From Lysinibacillus odysseyi (GTDB lineage Bacteria > Bacillota > Bacilli > Bacillales_A > Planococcaceae), in the NCBI GenBank assembly GCA_014595895.1, contig JABUKB010000001.1, positions 930,001 to 994,000 of the forward strand: a stretch of DNA of 64,000 bases. Reading direction: 5' to 3'. A model generated the notes under the pieces. That model was not told the origin of the DNA. It did not search any database and worked only from the letters and a program-made list of their open reading frames with translations. Shown piece by piece: positions 8,295 through 17,114 of the stretch. The position numbers and the translations under genes are program-made. Position 1 is the first letter of the stretch. The number at the start of each line of letters is the position of its first letter.

Positions 8295-9755
8295 ATGGAA
8301 GAACAAAAAACAGAGGAAATCGTATCAAAGCCTGCTAAAAAATTTATACGCATTAAACCGTTTGCTTTGATTATGATTATTGCTCTTACTATTATGGGAA
8401 CAGCTGGACTCACGGTTTTAGCTTTAACATTTGGTGATGAAAGAGTTGTTGAAGTGAAGGTTCCTGTAGAAAGAAAAGAATTTTCACGTTTATATGATGC
8501 GTACGATGAACTGAAAAATAATTATTATATTGATATTGAGGATAAGGACATTATTTCAGGTGCGATTAACGGCATGTTTGATGCGCTGGATGATCCTTAC
8601 TCAGATTATATGTATATGGACGAGGCTGATCAGTTCAATGAAGATTTATCGTCAAGCTTCCAAGGCATTGGTGCTGAGATTCAAGAACAAAATGGTTATA
8701 TTATGGTCGTATCTCCAATCAAAAATTCACCAGCAGAACGTGTCGGGCTTCAGCCGCAAGATATGATTTTAGCAGTAGATGGTGAAAGTTTACAGGGGAT
8801 GTCAGCTTCCGAAGCAGTCAAGTTAATTCGCGGTGAAAAAGGCACATCTGTTACATTGACGGTCAAGCGCGGAGATACAGAGCCGACTGATATGACTATC
8901 GTACGTGATGAAATTCCAATTGAAACTGTCTATGGTGAAATGGATGAGGACAAAATTGCCCACGTACAAATTACATCATTTAGTGAAGACACAACAAAAG
9001 AATTAACAAAAATATTAACAGAGTTCGAAGCGCAAGGTATGGAAGGCATTATATTGGATGTGCGTCAAAATCCAGGTGGCTACTTAGTAGGGGCAATCGA
9101 CATTGCCAGCCTATTCCTAGAAGAAGGGAAGACGATCTTACAAGTAGAAACACGCGATAGCGAGCCAGAAGTATATAAAGCAAGTGGCGGGAAGAAATTT
9201 ACGCAGCCTGTCACAGTACTGATTGATGAGGGCAGTGCATCGGCATCTGAGATTTTAGCAGCAGCTCTGCATGAGTCAGCAGGTGTGGAAGTCATTGGTC
9301 TTACATCGTTTGGTAAAGGAACGGTACAAACGGTCAGCTCTCTAGCCGATGGAGCGAATTTAAAATTCACGACAGGTAAATGGCTAACGCCAAAAGGAAA
9401 TTGGATCAATGAAAAAGGCGTAGAGCCGACAATTGAAGTTCCATATCCTTCTTACGCGTCGCTGTCATATATTGACCCGGAAACAGAGCTTACAGTTGGT
9501 ACAGCAAGCAGTGCGGTACAGTCGGCAGAAGGCATGCTGGAAGCTCTTGGTTACAAACCAGGTAAAGTGGATAGTTTGTATGATGAAGACACAGCGGATG
9601 CAGTGAGTGCATTCCAAAAAGCGAAAAAACTAGAAGTAACAGGTGTCATCGCAGGAGATACAACGCGTTCGCTTATGCAAGCATTGCGTGAAAAAATCAC
9701 CGAGGATGACCCGATGATTGAAAAAGCAAAAGAAGTATTGTTAACAGCAGAATAA
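8295..9755 (+). CDS. S41 carboxy-terminal processing protease with PG-binding domain
   Basis: The 486-residue protein has a cytoplasmic tail and one membrane anchor (about residues 25-48). It then has an N-terminal helical segment, a PDZ domain (about 115-200, SSFQGIGAEIQEQNGYIMV) and the tail-specific protease core. DEGSASASEIL supplies the catalytic Ser (residue 314) and SFGKGTVQ the Lys (residue 341), the Ser-Lys dyad of CtpA/CtpB proteins. The last 70 residues form a PG_binding_1 domain (EALGYKPGKVDSLYD). Family members cleave C-terminal ends of extracytoplasmic proteins; CtpB acts in sporulation signalling. The protein is likely anchored outside the membrane near the wall. Confidence 0.9.
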   Translation: MEEQKTEEIVSKPAKKFIRIKPFALIMIIALTIMGTAGLTVLALTFGDERVVEVKVPVERKEFSRLYDAYDELKNNYYIDIEDKDIISGAINGMFDALDDPYSDYMYMDEADQFNEDLSSSFQGIGAEIQEQNGYIMVVSPIKNSPAERVGLQPQDMILAVDGESLQGMSASEAVKLIRGEKGTSVTLTVKRGDTEPTDMTIVRDEIPIETVYGEMDEDKIAHVQITSFSEDTTKELTKILTEFEAQGMEGIILDVRQNPGGYLVGAIDIASLFLEEGKTILQVETRDSEPEVYKASGGKKFTQPVTVLIDEGSASASEILAAALHESAGVEVIGLTSFGKGTVQTVSSLADGANLKFTTGKWLTPKGNWINEKGVEPTIEVPYPSYASLSYIDPETELTVGTASSAVQSAEGMLEALGYKPGKVDSLYDEDTADAVSAFQKAKKLEVTGVIAGDTTRSLMQALREKITEDDPMIEKAKEVLLTAE

Positions 9756-9761
9756 TAATCA

Positions 9762-9790
9762 AAAGGGCTGTCCATTACGGGCAGCCCTTT
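9762..9790 (+). terminator. Hairpin after the protease gene
   Basis: AAAGGGCTG pairs perfectly with CAGCCCTTT across eleven bases. Only three T follow, so read-through into the GTPase gene 20 bases away is plausible. Confidence 0.65.
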
Positions 9791-9811
9791 CCATTACGGG
9801 AGTGAGAAGAA

Positions 9812-10711
9812 ATGAAAGATGTCTACTTATTTAGTGGATTTTTAGGAAGCGGCAAAACATCGATGCTAACGGATGTGATTCGTCAATTAAAAGAAGCAGA
9901 TCTGAAACCTGCTGTTATTATGAATGAGCTAGGGAAATTAAATTTTGATTCGCAAGCGGTAGAAAAGGATATACCGTTAAAGGAAATGCTGGAGGGCTGT
10001 ATTTGCTGCTCGGGTGCAGAAAAAACAGAAGCGCAAATTCAATCCTTATTGCATGGGGCCGATTTTGATGTCTTAATTATCGAAACTACAGGAGCAGCTC
10101 ATCCTGTGGAAGCTCTGGATGCCGTATACTCCCCATTATTTGCGGAGCAGTTAAATGTCAAAGGAATTGTGACAGTAGCAGATAGCAAACTATGGCTGGA
10201 GCGTTCCTCATTGTCTCCGCAGGCACGTTCTTTATTTATGGAGCAAATTCGCCATGCGCATTTATTATTAGCGAATAAAACAGATCTATTGACAGAGGCA
10301 GAGCAGGCGCAGGTAGTACTGGAATTGCAAGGCTTTAACGCCAATGCCTTTATTTTGCAAACAACCAACGGAAAGGTACCGCTAGCTTTACTCCAGAATA
10401 TGCAGTCCACAACACCGATAGCAAAATCTGATATTGTCGCGGCACCAATTGGAAAAAGCTTCAATTTGGGTTCGAGACTCGTTGAATTCGATGAAAGTTT
10501 TACGCAGGAGCAATTTGAAGATTGGGTACGTGAATTGCCTGAAACTGTGTATCGCATGAAAGGCTATGTGCCGATCAAAGGGATTAAAAATCCGATGTTG
10601 TTCCAGTATGCATACGGGATGGTGCAGTGGCTTCCGGAATACATTCATATGCCTGCCAAGCTGGTAATTATCGGGGAGCACTTAGAAGATGTAGCGGTGA
10701 TTGGACACTGA
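9812..10711 (+). CDS. COG0523 (CobW/G3E-family) GTP-binding metallochaperone-like protein
   Basis: The 299-residue protein has the P-loop GFLGSGKT at residues 9-16, the metal-binding CxCC signature within EGCICCSG, IIETTGAAHP (Walker B region) and LANKTDLL (guanine specificity). The short C-terminal domain contains YRMKGYVPIKG. These define the COG0523 branch of G3E GTPases, which move or sense metal ions such as zinc; ZagA/YciC is a relative. GGGAGTG lies upstream of the ATG. I see no Zur-type box in the short gap before it, so metal regulation is not shown. Confidence 0.87.
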   Translation: MKDVYLFSGFLGSGKTSMLTDVIRQLKEADLKPAVIMNELGKLNFDSQAVEKDIPLKEMLEGCICCSGAEKTEAQIQSLLHGADFDVLIIETTGAAHPVEALDAVYSPLFAEQLNVKGIVTVADSKLWLERSSLSPQARSLFMEQIRHAHLLLANKTDLLTEAEQAQVVLELQGFNANAFILQTTNGKVPLALLQNMQSTTPIAKSDIVAAPIGKSFNLGSRLVEFDESFTQEQFEDWVRELPETVYRMKGYVPIKGIKNPMLFQYAYGMVQWLPEYIHMPAKLVIIGEHLEDVAVIGH

Positions 10712-10716
10712 GCAAG

Positions 10717-10749
10717 AGGCGGTTGATGGATATAACGCAACCGCCTTTT
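10717..10749 (+). terminator. Terminator after the COG0523 gene
   Basis: AGGCGGTTG pairs with CAACCGCCT (perfect nine) over a twelve-base loop, then TTTT. Confidence 0.85.
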
Positions 10750-10751
10750 CA

Positions 10752-10931
10752 CTATGTTTGATGGATCCCTAATTTTAAAAATCGTTCGATATGATAAAAT
10801 TGTTCCTTCGTCATTGTAAGAGAAGAGGTAGAGCCATCTTGTAAGTTGGTTTGAATGATTTCTAATTCATGACTACCAGTTCTTTTGATTTCCATTATTG
10901 ATTGCTTTTCGCGGTATACAACATATTTCAT
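10752..10931 (-). CDS. Small 59-residue protein, unknown function
   Basis: This 59-codon frame is preceded by a strong GGAGGAGG seven bases before its ATG (10929-10931). The product begins MKYVVYREKQSIMEIKRTG and ends FYHIERFLKLGIHQT. It has no signal peptide or membrane segment and looks like a small alpha/beta protein. It is convergent with the COG0523 gene and ends two bases from that gene's terminator. The excellent ribosome binding site and ordinary codon use argue that it is real. I do not recognise the family. Confidence 0.7.
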   Translation of the reverse strand: MKYVVYREKQSIMEIKRTGSHELEIIQTNLQDGSTSSLTMTKEQFYHIERFLKLGIHQT

Positions 10932-11174
10932 GTAAATCCCTCCTCCATCTCTTAGATATACTATTATTACTACTAGTTACCACTTTTTATACATCTGTGA
11001 AACTTTTACCTGATAGGGTTTTCGTGTCGTTCTTTCAATGGAGGTTTTTAATAGGCACGATTTGTGTTAAAATGGGGAGCAGCTGAAAATGCATAAACAC
11101 TATAAAATCCTCATATATAGGAATAGAGATTCCATACACTTAGATTAGAGAGATAGAAAGTTAGGGGAAAAACA

Positions 11175-12248
11175 TTGACTAAAAAATCAATTATACTTAC
11201 AGGTGGCGGAACCGCTGGGCATGTTTCGCTGAATCAAGCGATTATTCCCGCATTAATAGACCAAGGTTATGATGTGCACTATATTGGATCCAAGGACGGC
11301 ATCGAAAAAGAGTTGATCGGAAGTGCTTTTCCAGAAATACCGTATCATGAAATTGCGAGTGGAAAGCTAAGACGTTATTTTTCAGTGAAAAATTTTACTG
11401 ACCCATTCCGTGTAATGGCCGGCATCGGGCAGGCATTCACGATTATTAAAAAAGTAAAACCTACCATTATTTTTTCTAAAGGCGGCTTTGTCTCCGTACC
11501 GGTCGTGATGGCTGCAAAATTAGCGAATGTTCCCGTAGTGGTACATGAATCGGATGTAACGCCTGGCTTAGCCAATAAATTATCATTACCTTTTGCTTCT
11601 CATATTTTTACGGTTTTTAAAGAAACCATGCAGCATCTGCCTAGCGATAAGGCTACATGCACAGGTTCCATTATTCGTCAACAGCTGTTTACAGGCGAGC
11701 GTGAGCGAGGCTTGCAGCTTTGTGGTTTCGACAACAGCAAAAAAGTGTTGCTAGTGATGGGAGGTAGCTTAGGTTCAGTTGTATTGAATAATGCCTTGCG
11801 AGAAAATTTACAGGCATTGTTAGAGAAATTTCAAATTGTGCATCTGTGCGGGAAGGGAAATGTAGATCCTGCAATCCAGCAACCAGGCTACTGCCAGTTT
11901 GAATATGTAACTGATGAGCTACCCGATTTATTGTATGCAGCCGATTTAATCGTCTCAAGGGCGGGTTCCAATTCCATATTTGAATTTTTGGCCCTCCAAA
12001 AACCAATGCTTTTGATCCCTTTATCAGCAGCGAAAAGTCGTGGAGATCAAATCTTGAATGCCAATCTATTTAAAAAGAAAGGCTTTGCCCATGTGCTAGA
12101 GGAAGAGGCGCTGACAAAAGAGTCGTTTTTAATAGCGTTGGAACGCTTAGTGAAAGAAGAGGCAGATATCGTGGACCGAATGCTCGATGTAGAAGCACCC
12201 AAAACACCGGCAGAAATGGTCACATTGATTACCCAATATGAAAATTAA
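11175..12248 (+). CDS. murG2: UDP-GlcNAc:undecaprenyl-PP-MurNAc-pentapeptide GlcNAc transferase (MurG2 type)
   Basis: The enzyme adds GlcNAc to lipid I to make lipid II on the inner face of the membrane. The 357-residue protein shows ILTGGGTAGHVSLN (GGTxGH donor loop), SGKLRRYFSVKNF, PTIIFSKGGFVSVPV, HESDVTPGLANK, LVMGGSLGS, FEYVTDELPDLL and ISRAGSNSIFEFL-type residues. The closest remembered relative is the second MurG of the B. cereus group. It stands alone rather than in the division/cell-wall cluster, which also points to an additional MurG. The start is TTG after TTAGGGG; no better ATG is nearby. A strong terminator follows. Confidence 0.9.
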   Translation: MTKKSIILTGGGTAGHVSLNQAIIPALIDQGYDVHYIGSKDGIEKELIGSAFPEIPYHEIASGKLRRYFSVKNFTDPFRVMAGIGQAFTIIKKVKPTIIFSKGGFVSVPVVMAAKLANVPVVVHESDVTPGLANKLSLPFASHIFTVFKETMQHLPSDKATCTGSIIRQQLFTGERERGLQLCGFDNSKKVLLVMGGSLGSVVLNNALRENLQALLEKFQIVHLCGKGNVDPAIQQPGYCQFEYVTDELPDLLYAADLIVSRAGSNSIFEFLALQKPMLLIPLSAAKSRGDQILNANLFKKKGFAHVLEEEALTKESFLIALERLVKEEADIVDRMLDVEAPKTPAEMVTLITQYEN

Positions 12249-12249
12249 A

Positions 12250-12282
12250 AAATGCGAGAGTCCAAAAAGGATTCTCGCATTT
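12250..12282. terminator. Bidirectional terminator between murG2 and the GNAT gene
   Basis: AAATGCGAGAGTCC pairs with GGATTCTCGCATTT (one G-T pair) around AAAAA. It has A and T runs on its two sides and serves the convergent genes. Confidence 0.88.
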
Positions 12283-12286
12283 CTGC

Positions 12287-12835
12287 TTACATTGCTTGTT
12301 CTTCCGCTTCCGCACGCTCGTGTGCAGTCATTAAATAGAATAAATCTTTCGGGATTTGAAATAAATTATATTTAAACTCGCCAGCATTAATTTCTTCATA
12401 TAAAGCTGGGTGTGTATCATTGGCATGAACAACATAAGGTAATTTTAGAGCTGCGGCAATGGAACGCTCGTTTTCTTTGCGAATACGTAGAAATACTGTG
12501 TGGAAGTTGAGGTCAAAAAATAATTCTGAAAGGAAATCATACTTAGCTTTTTGATTGTAGCCCAGACCTTGGTAAGGTTTACCTATCCAAGTGCCAAGGA
12601 AACCAGCGCCGTCCTGCACATCAAAAATGCTAATTGTTCCTATTGGTTGTCCCCAATCATCCAAAATAGTGCGAGACACAGTATGGCCGCGCTGTTCTTC
12701 TTCGATCAATTGTTTCGTCATAAACAGGTATTCCTCGGGAGAGGTAGCTTTGTGTCTCACGTAAGGGAATACAGATGGGTGTGACAGTAACTGATATAAT
12801 TCTGTTGTTTCATGAAGATCTCGATGTTTTAACAT
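12287..12835 (-). CDS. GNAT-family (RimJ/RimL-like) N-acetyltransferase
   Basis: The start at ATG 12833-12835 (MLKHRDLHETTELYQLL) has AAAGGAGG eight bases upstream, better than the longer reading from 12871. The 182-residue protein has the single-domain GNAT layout: early helices, the strand GQPIGTISIFDV, then TWIGKPYQGLGYNQKAKYDFL as the acetyl-CoA pyrophosphate-binding loop and FLRIRKENERSIAAALKL. The family acetylates amino groups of proteins or small molecules; the acceptor is unknown. The C-terminus is Glu/Ala-rich (HERAEAEEQAM). Confidence 0.82.
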   Translation of the reverse strand: MLKHRDLHETTELYQLLSHPSVFPYVRHKATSPEEYLFMTKQLIEEEQRGHTVSRTILDDWGQPIGTISIFDVQDGAGFLGTWIGKPYQGLGYNQKAKYDFLSELFFDLNFHTVFLRIRKENERSIAAALKLPYVVHANDTHPALYEEINAGEFKYNLFQIPKDLFYLMTAHERAEAEEQAM

Positions 12836-13170
12836 ACGAAACGCCTCCTTTAGTAGGATAGTTTGGGCCAAGACTTAGGCATCATTTCGAACTTGCATCC
12901 AATTCAAAGGCAAAAGACGTCCAACTAAGAAAAATACTTTACTAATTAGTTCCCTGTTCATGACTTATTAAACACATATCGAAATAATATTATTTGCGTC
13001 TATAATAACTTATGAACCGTACATTGCGCAATAGAATCGCTCGAAAAAACATAAATTTTCTGTAAATTGTTTATATATTCTGAATTATTAAAAAAATTAT
13101 TTTTTTCTACTTCTTGAAGTGAATACTTGAACAGGATAATATAGAGTTATAAAAGAGAGGAATGGGAAAA
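12836..13170 (+). promoter_or_regulatory. Divergent intergenic region; probable dapF promoter at 13114-13142
   Basis: No open frame with a ribosome binding site is visible in this AT-rich 335-base gap. TTGAAG (13114-13119), seventeen bases, then TAATAT (13137-13142) form a plausible sigma-A promoter for dapF. A 14-base perfect palindrome, AAATAATATTATTT, lies at 12982-12995 and could be a protein-binding site, but AT-rich DNA makes chance likely. Confidence 0.45.
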
Positions 13171-14133
13171 ATGGAACGTTTATTAAAGGTTCACGGGTCA
13201 GGAAACACGTTTTATTTACTAGAAGTAATGGAAGAAGATACATCTTATTTGGTACAATTAGCACAATGGCTATGCGATAAGGATAATCATGCAGGTGCTG
13301 ACGGTCTTCTGGTCGTGTGTCCTTCGTCCGTAGCAGATGCAAAAATGCGCGTCATCAATGCGGATGGTTCGGAAGCTTCTATGTGCGGCAACGGTCTTCG
13401 CTGCGTAGCACGCTATGTGTGCGAAAAACTGCAAGTGGACGAGGCGCTAATCGAGACGATGAAAGTAAATTTGCATGTCAAAAAAGAAGCAGCTATTTAT
13501 CGAGAATTACCTACTTATTCTGTAGAAATATCACCTGTTTCGTTTGATTTAGAAACATTGCCCATGCATGTGCCAGAGCGAAAACAAATAATGAATGAAG
13601 TGATGGAACAATTTTCGCCTACTATCTTGTTTACAGCCATTTCCGTTCCGAATCCGCATCTCATCGGTATTGTAGAGGAATATGATATGAAACATCCGCT
13701 TCACCAGCAGATGCTTTCCCAATATTTAAATGATGACAATCCATATTGTCCAGACGGTGTGAACGTCAGCTATGTGTATCCCTTATCAGAAGATAGCATT
13801 TTTGTTCGAACATATGAGCGCGGCGTAGGCTTTACAAATGCATGCGGTACAGCCATGACGGCTTCTGCATTAGTGACCCATATGACGCATATAATTCCAA
13901 ATAAAGAAGTCACGGTTTACAATCCGGGAGGCTTTGTAAAATGTATGGTAGAGTATGATGAAAATAATTACTATTTGCGGCTCATCGGTAATGCAACAGT
14001 AACGGAAACATGTCTGTTGGCAAATGACGGGGACCGTTTTAAATGGGTAAGTTTTGAAAGCACACATGAACAATTAGAATATGAAGAATGTAAGAGTTTT
14101 GTAAATAAAAAGGTTGAGAAAATTTTAAAATAA
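13171..14133 (+). CDS. dapF: Diaminopimelate epimerase
   Basis: Converts LL- to meso-diaminopimelate for lysine and peptidoglycan synthesis in the cytoplasm. The N-terminal half has KVHGSGNTFYLLE, GADGLLVV, NADGSEASMCGNGLRCVARY with the first catalytic Cys (residue 72). The second half has NPHLIG, CPDGVNVSYV, RTYERGVGFTNACGTAM with the second Cys (residue 225) and NPGGFVKC. ATG 13171 is chosen because GAGAGG is ten bases upstream, whereas ATG 13162 would almost touch it. At about 320 residues it is longer than the usual 275-290, with an acidic/basic C-terminal tail. The diguanylate cyclase gene begins 16 bases downstream. Confidence 0.92.
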   Translation: MERLLKVHGSGNTFYLLEVMEEDTSYLVQLAQWLCDKDNHAGADGLLVVCPSSVADAKMRVINADGSEASMCGNGLRCVARYVCEKLQVDEALIETMKVNLHVKKEAAIYRELPTYSVEISPVSFDLETLPMHVPERKQIMNEVMEQFSPTILFTAISVPNPHLIGIVEEYDMKHPLHQQMLSQYLNDDNPYCPDGVNVSYVYPLSEDSIFVRTYERGVGFTNACGTAMTASALVTHMTHIIPNKEVTVYNPGGFVKCMVEYDENNYYLRLIGNATVTETCLLANDGDRFKWVSFESTHEQLEYEECKSFVNKKVEKILK

Positions 14134-14149
14134 AGTAGGCGATGTCATC

Positions 14150-16186
14150 ATGCTAGATAAAAACCTTTCGTATGAACAATTAAATATATTGTTTGAGCAG
14201 AGCAAAGACTTCGTGTTTTTGAGTGAAAGGATAGATGGTGATTACGTATATCGATATGTGAACCGTGCTGCGACCTCTATTTTTAATGCAGATGTAATAG
14301 GGAAGAGCATTCAGCAAGTAAATTTAAATACAGCGGAAAATGTTATTATAAAATATTATGATCGTGCCTTAGAACGGAACGAGCAGCAAAATTTCCAGGA
14401 TTATTCTTTCCATGCTAGCGAAGCACGTAAATATGAGACGACGGTTATCCCCATTATCCGTGATGAAAAGCAGTATATTTTAGCCATGACAAAAGAGCTT
14501 GCGTTTGAGAGAGATTTGCAAGATAAGTATTTATTTACACGCAGTTTGTTTTATAAAACCTTTTTGTCAACGGTGCTATTGTCGAAAGATTTAAAATTGT
14601 TAGAAGCAAATCCGGTATTTCTTAAAATGTTTCAGCTAGATTTTGAGCAAGCGAGGAATCAAGACTTTTTGGAGCTAGGAATAGTGAAAAAAGATCAAAT
14701 GGACAATTGGCGTCAATCCCTCATGCATATGAATGAAGATTATGCATTTGATACGCAAATCCTTCATTTTACCGATGCCAATGGCCAGCTGCGTTCCTTC
14801 ATGACAACCATTACCCCGTTAATTGATGGAGAGGTAAGAGCTTTCTTCTTAATTTTACAGGAAATCACCAAGCATTTGGAGCAGCAAAAAATCATTGAAA
14901 GAACGAAGCATGTGCTAGGTACATTTAAGAATGCCATGAATAGCGCAGCCGATATTACCATTACGGATATCGATGGAGTGATTACGGATGTCAATGATCG
15001 CTTTGTTGAACGAACAGGTTATGAGCGTGAAGAAATTATAGGAAGAACCCATCAAGTAGTAAATGCCCGCTACCATCCACCGTCCTTTTTTAAGGAGTTA
15101 TGGAAAACAATAGCGAGTGGCAAAGTATGGCGAGGCGAAATATGCAATCGCAATAAAAATGGCGTGACCTATTGGAACGAAACAACCATTATTCCGCTAG
15201 TGGATGTGACAGGTCAGGTGACACAGTATTTAGGTGTTCATTATGATATTTCAGAAAAGAAACGCGCCATTAACCAACTGCATACGATTGAAAAAAAATT
15301 CCGTCTCATTACGGAAAATACCAATGACCTGATTGTCATCATGGATGGCCATGGGATGATTACATATGCCTCTTCATCGTATGCGCGTTTGCTTGGCTAT
15401 AAGGAAGAAGATCTGGTAGGACGCTTCTATGAGCAAATCTTACATGAAAATAGTCAAAAGACTTGGCGAAATCTTCTACAACATAATATGCATACAGGGA
15501 TTGAAGTGCGTCTTGAATTGCAGCTTCTCTCTAAAAATGAAGAAACTTTCTGGACGGAAGCACATTGTAAAGATGTATATGAGCAAGAAAAGGGCAATAT
15601 GTATCAGATTATTATGATTTCTCGGGAGATGACGGAACGCAAAGAACGAGAAAATAATTTGAAGTTTTTAGCCTACCATGATAGCTTGACGAATATCCCG
15701 AATCGGCGCTTTTTGATAGAGGAATTTCCGCGCTATGTAGAATGGGCCGCAGATAACAAGGACGTCATTGCGCTGCTGTTTGTAGATGGGGATGATTTTA
15801 AAGAGGTCAATGATAGATTCGGCCATGATGTAGGAGATGAATTTATTCGCAAATTCAGTGAAGCCTTGTCGAACTGCATGCGGGCGAACGATTTAGTCGT
15901 ACGTTTAGGGGGCGATGAATTTGTCATTCTATTACCAGGCTTATCACGGGATGAAAACGAACGCACCGAGCAGGTTGATCGATTTATTAGACGTGTGCAG
16001 GTGCGGCTGCTTGAGGGATGGGAAATTGAAGGGCATGTCTTTAAGCCAACCGCCTCTATCGGTGTGGCCTTTTATCCAGACCACGCGCAACAATTGGATG
16101 ACTTATTAGATTTAGCTGATAAAGCACTTTATTATGCGAAGAGCTTCCATAAAAATCATTACCAAATCTATCATGCCACATTGTAA
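14150..16186 (+). CDS. Diguanylate cyclase with four PAS-type sensory domains
   Basis: The enzyme would make cyclic di-GMP. Three to four PAS modules occupy roughly residues 1-125, 130-245, 255-375 and 378-495. The clearest are ITDIDGVITDVNDRFVERTG with GVHYDISEKKRA, and VIMDGHGMITYASSSYARLLGY with ISREMTERKERE. The GGDEF domain starts with YHDSLTNIPNRRFL and has the intact active site GGDEF at 587-591, preceded five residues earlier by RAND, an RxxD inhibitory site. No membrane helix is seen, so it senses a cytoplasmic signal. It follows dapF by 16 bases and may share its promoter; the ribosome site is weak (AGTAGGCGATG). Confidence 0.93.
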   Translation: MLDKNLSYEQLNILFEQSKDFVFLSERIDGDYVYRYVNRAATSIFNADVIGKSIQQVNLNTAENVIIKYYDRALERNEQQNFQDYSFHASEARKYETTVIPIIRDEKQYILAMTKELAFERDLQDKYLFTRSLFYKTFLSTVLLSKDLKLLEANPVFLKMFQLDFEQARNQDFLELGIVKKDQMDNWRQSLMHMNEDYAFDTQILHFTDANGQLRSFMTTITPLIDGEVRAFFLILQEITKHLEQQKIIERTKHVLGTFKNAMNSAADITITDIDGVITDVNDRFVERTGYEREEIIGRTHQVVNARYHPPSFFKELWKTIASGKVWRGEICNRNKNGVTYWNETTIIPLVDVTGQVTQYLGVHYDISEKKRAINQLHTIEKKFRLITENTNDLIVIMDGHGMITYASSSYARLLGYKEEDLVGRFYEQILHENSQKTWRNLLQHNMHTGIEVRLELQLLSKNEETFWTEAHCKDVYEQEKGNMYQIIMISREMTERKERENNLKFLAYHDSLTNIPNRRFLIEEFPRYVEWAADNKDVIALLFVDGDDFKEVNDRFGHDVGDEFIRKFSEALSNCMRANDLVVRLGGDEFVILLPGLSRDENERTEQVDRFIRRVQVRLLEGWEIEGHVFKPTASIGVAFYPDHAQQLDDLLDLADKALYYAKSFHKNHYQIYHATL

Positions 16187-16209
16187 ATTACTACCGGTTA
16201 ATGCGGGAT
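16184..16209 (-). repeat. Dispersed 26-bp repeat, copy B (inverted)
   Basis: Read on the - strand it is ATCCCGCATTAAC, then CGGT, then AGTAATTTA. Its last bases overlap the TAA stop of the diguanylate cyclase gene. Copies A (819-844) and C (23070-23095) have the same flanks. Confidence 0.7.
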
Positions 16210-16219
16210 AAATCTACAG

Positions 16220-16261
16220 GGCAACTTAAAAAGTGAAGACTTTTTAAGTTGCCTTTTTTTT
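16220..16261 (+). terminator. Terminator of the dapF-cyclase unit
   Basis: GGCAACTTAAAAAG pairs perfectly with CTTTTTAAGTTGCC across six bases and is followed by eight T. Confidence 0.93.
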
Positions 16262-16307
16262 ATTGGAAATGGGACAATAGCAAGTGAAACAGTCCGATCC
16301 CTTGACA

Positions 16308-16344
16308 ATACAAAACACCAAGCGGGGGACTTGGTGTTTTGTAT
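16308..16344. repeat. Perfect 15-bp inverted repeat upstream of the two-component genes
   Basis: ATACAAAACACCAAG (16308-16322) and CTTGGTGTTTTGTAT (16330-16344) flank the loop CGGGGGA. No T tract follows, so it is not a standard terminator. It sits about 95 bases before the response regulator and just after TTGACA at 16302-16307. It could be an operator or an RNA structure. Confidence 0.75.
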
Positions 16345-16439
16345 CACTACATAAAGTATAGTCTAAGGTGTCGTACAGTATAAATAATTACCTGTTTTGT
16401 TAATTTTTAAACCCTAAATATAAAGAAAGTGATAAAAAG

Positions 16440-17114
16440 ATGAAAAAAATATTAATTGTTGAAGATGAAAAGAACATTGCAAGGTTTTTAGAATTGGAAT
16501 TGAGGCATGAAAAGTTCGAAGTAACGGTCTGCTATGATGGACGACAAGGGTTAGAGCAAGCGTTGGCACAACAGTTTGACTGTATTCTATTGGACGTCAT
16601 GTTGCCTGCACTAAATGGAATTGAGGTATGCAGAAGGATTCGGAAGCAATCGGACGTTCCGATTTTACTCCTAACAGCCAGAGATGCTGTTATGGACCGT
16701 GTTGCTGGTTTAGATGCAGGTGCGGATGACTATATCGTCAAACCATTTGCCATAGAAGAATTATTGGCTCGCATACGTTCGATTTTTAGAAGGGTAAAAT
16801 CTTCAGATGCTCAGGAACAGGCAAAGCTGACAGTACGTGATATAGAAATGGATACCCAAGCGTACGAAGTGTTTTTGAGGGGCGAGCGTTTGGAACTGAC
16901 GCGCACGGAATTTGATTTGCTGAAACTGCTCATGTGGAATAAAAATATTGTTTGTACAAGAGAACGTATTTTAGAACAAGTATGGGGGTATGATTCAGAG
17001 GTAGAAACGAATGTGGTAGATGTTTACATTCGGCATTTACGGACTAAACTTGTGACAGACGGGGTGCCTTATATAGAAACGGTGCGCGGTGTCGGGTATG
17101 TGATGCGCGAATGA
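16440..17114 (+). CDS. OmpR-family response regulator (YkoG/ArlR-like)
   Basis: The 224-residue protein has an N-terminal receiver domain. It has ED at residues 8-9, the phospho-acceptor Asp 52 in [20 protein letters not shown] and VKPF containing the conserved Lys. A winged-helix DNA-binding domain follows, with [39 protein letters not shown] and [14 protein letters not shown] at 17111-17114 joins its stop to the start of the kinase gene. The stretch [15 protein letters not shown] resembles B. subtilis YkoG and staphylococcal ArlR. The regulon is unknown. Confidence 0.9.
   Translation: MKKILIVEDEKNIARFLELELRHEKFEVTVCYDGRQGLEQALAQQFDCILLDVMLPALNGIEVCRRIRKQSDVPILLLTARDAVMDRVAGLDAGADDYIVKPFAIEELLARIRSIFRRVKSSDAQEQAKLTVRDIEMDTQAYEVFLRGERLELTRTEFDLLKLLMWNKNIVCTRERILEQVWGYDSEVETNVVDVYIRHLRTKLVTDGVPYIETVRGVGYVMRE

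Noticed and set aside
10898..11086. 62-codon + strand ORF
   Set aside because: It is the complement of the start of the 10752-10931 gene plus promoter DNA and has no ribosome binding site.
12982..12995. AAATAATATTATTT palindrome as a Fur-type site
   Set aside because: It lacks the GATAAT-type core arrangement and is likely by chance in AT-rich DNA.
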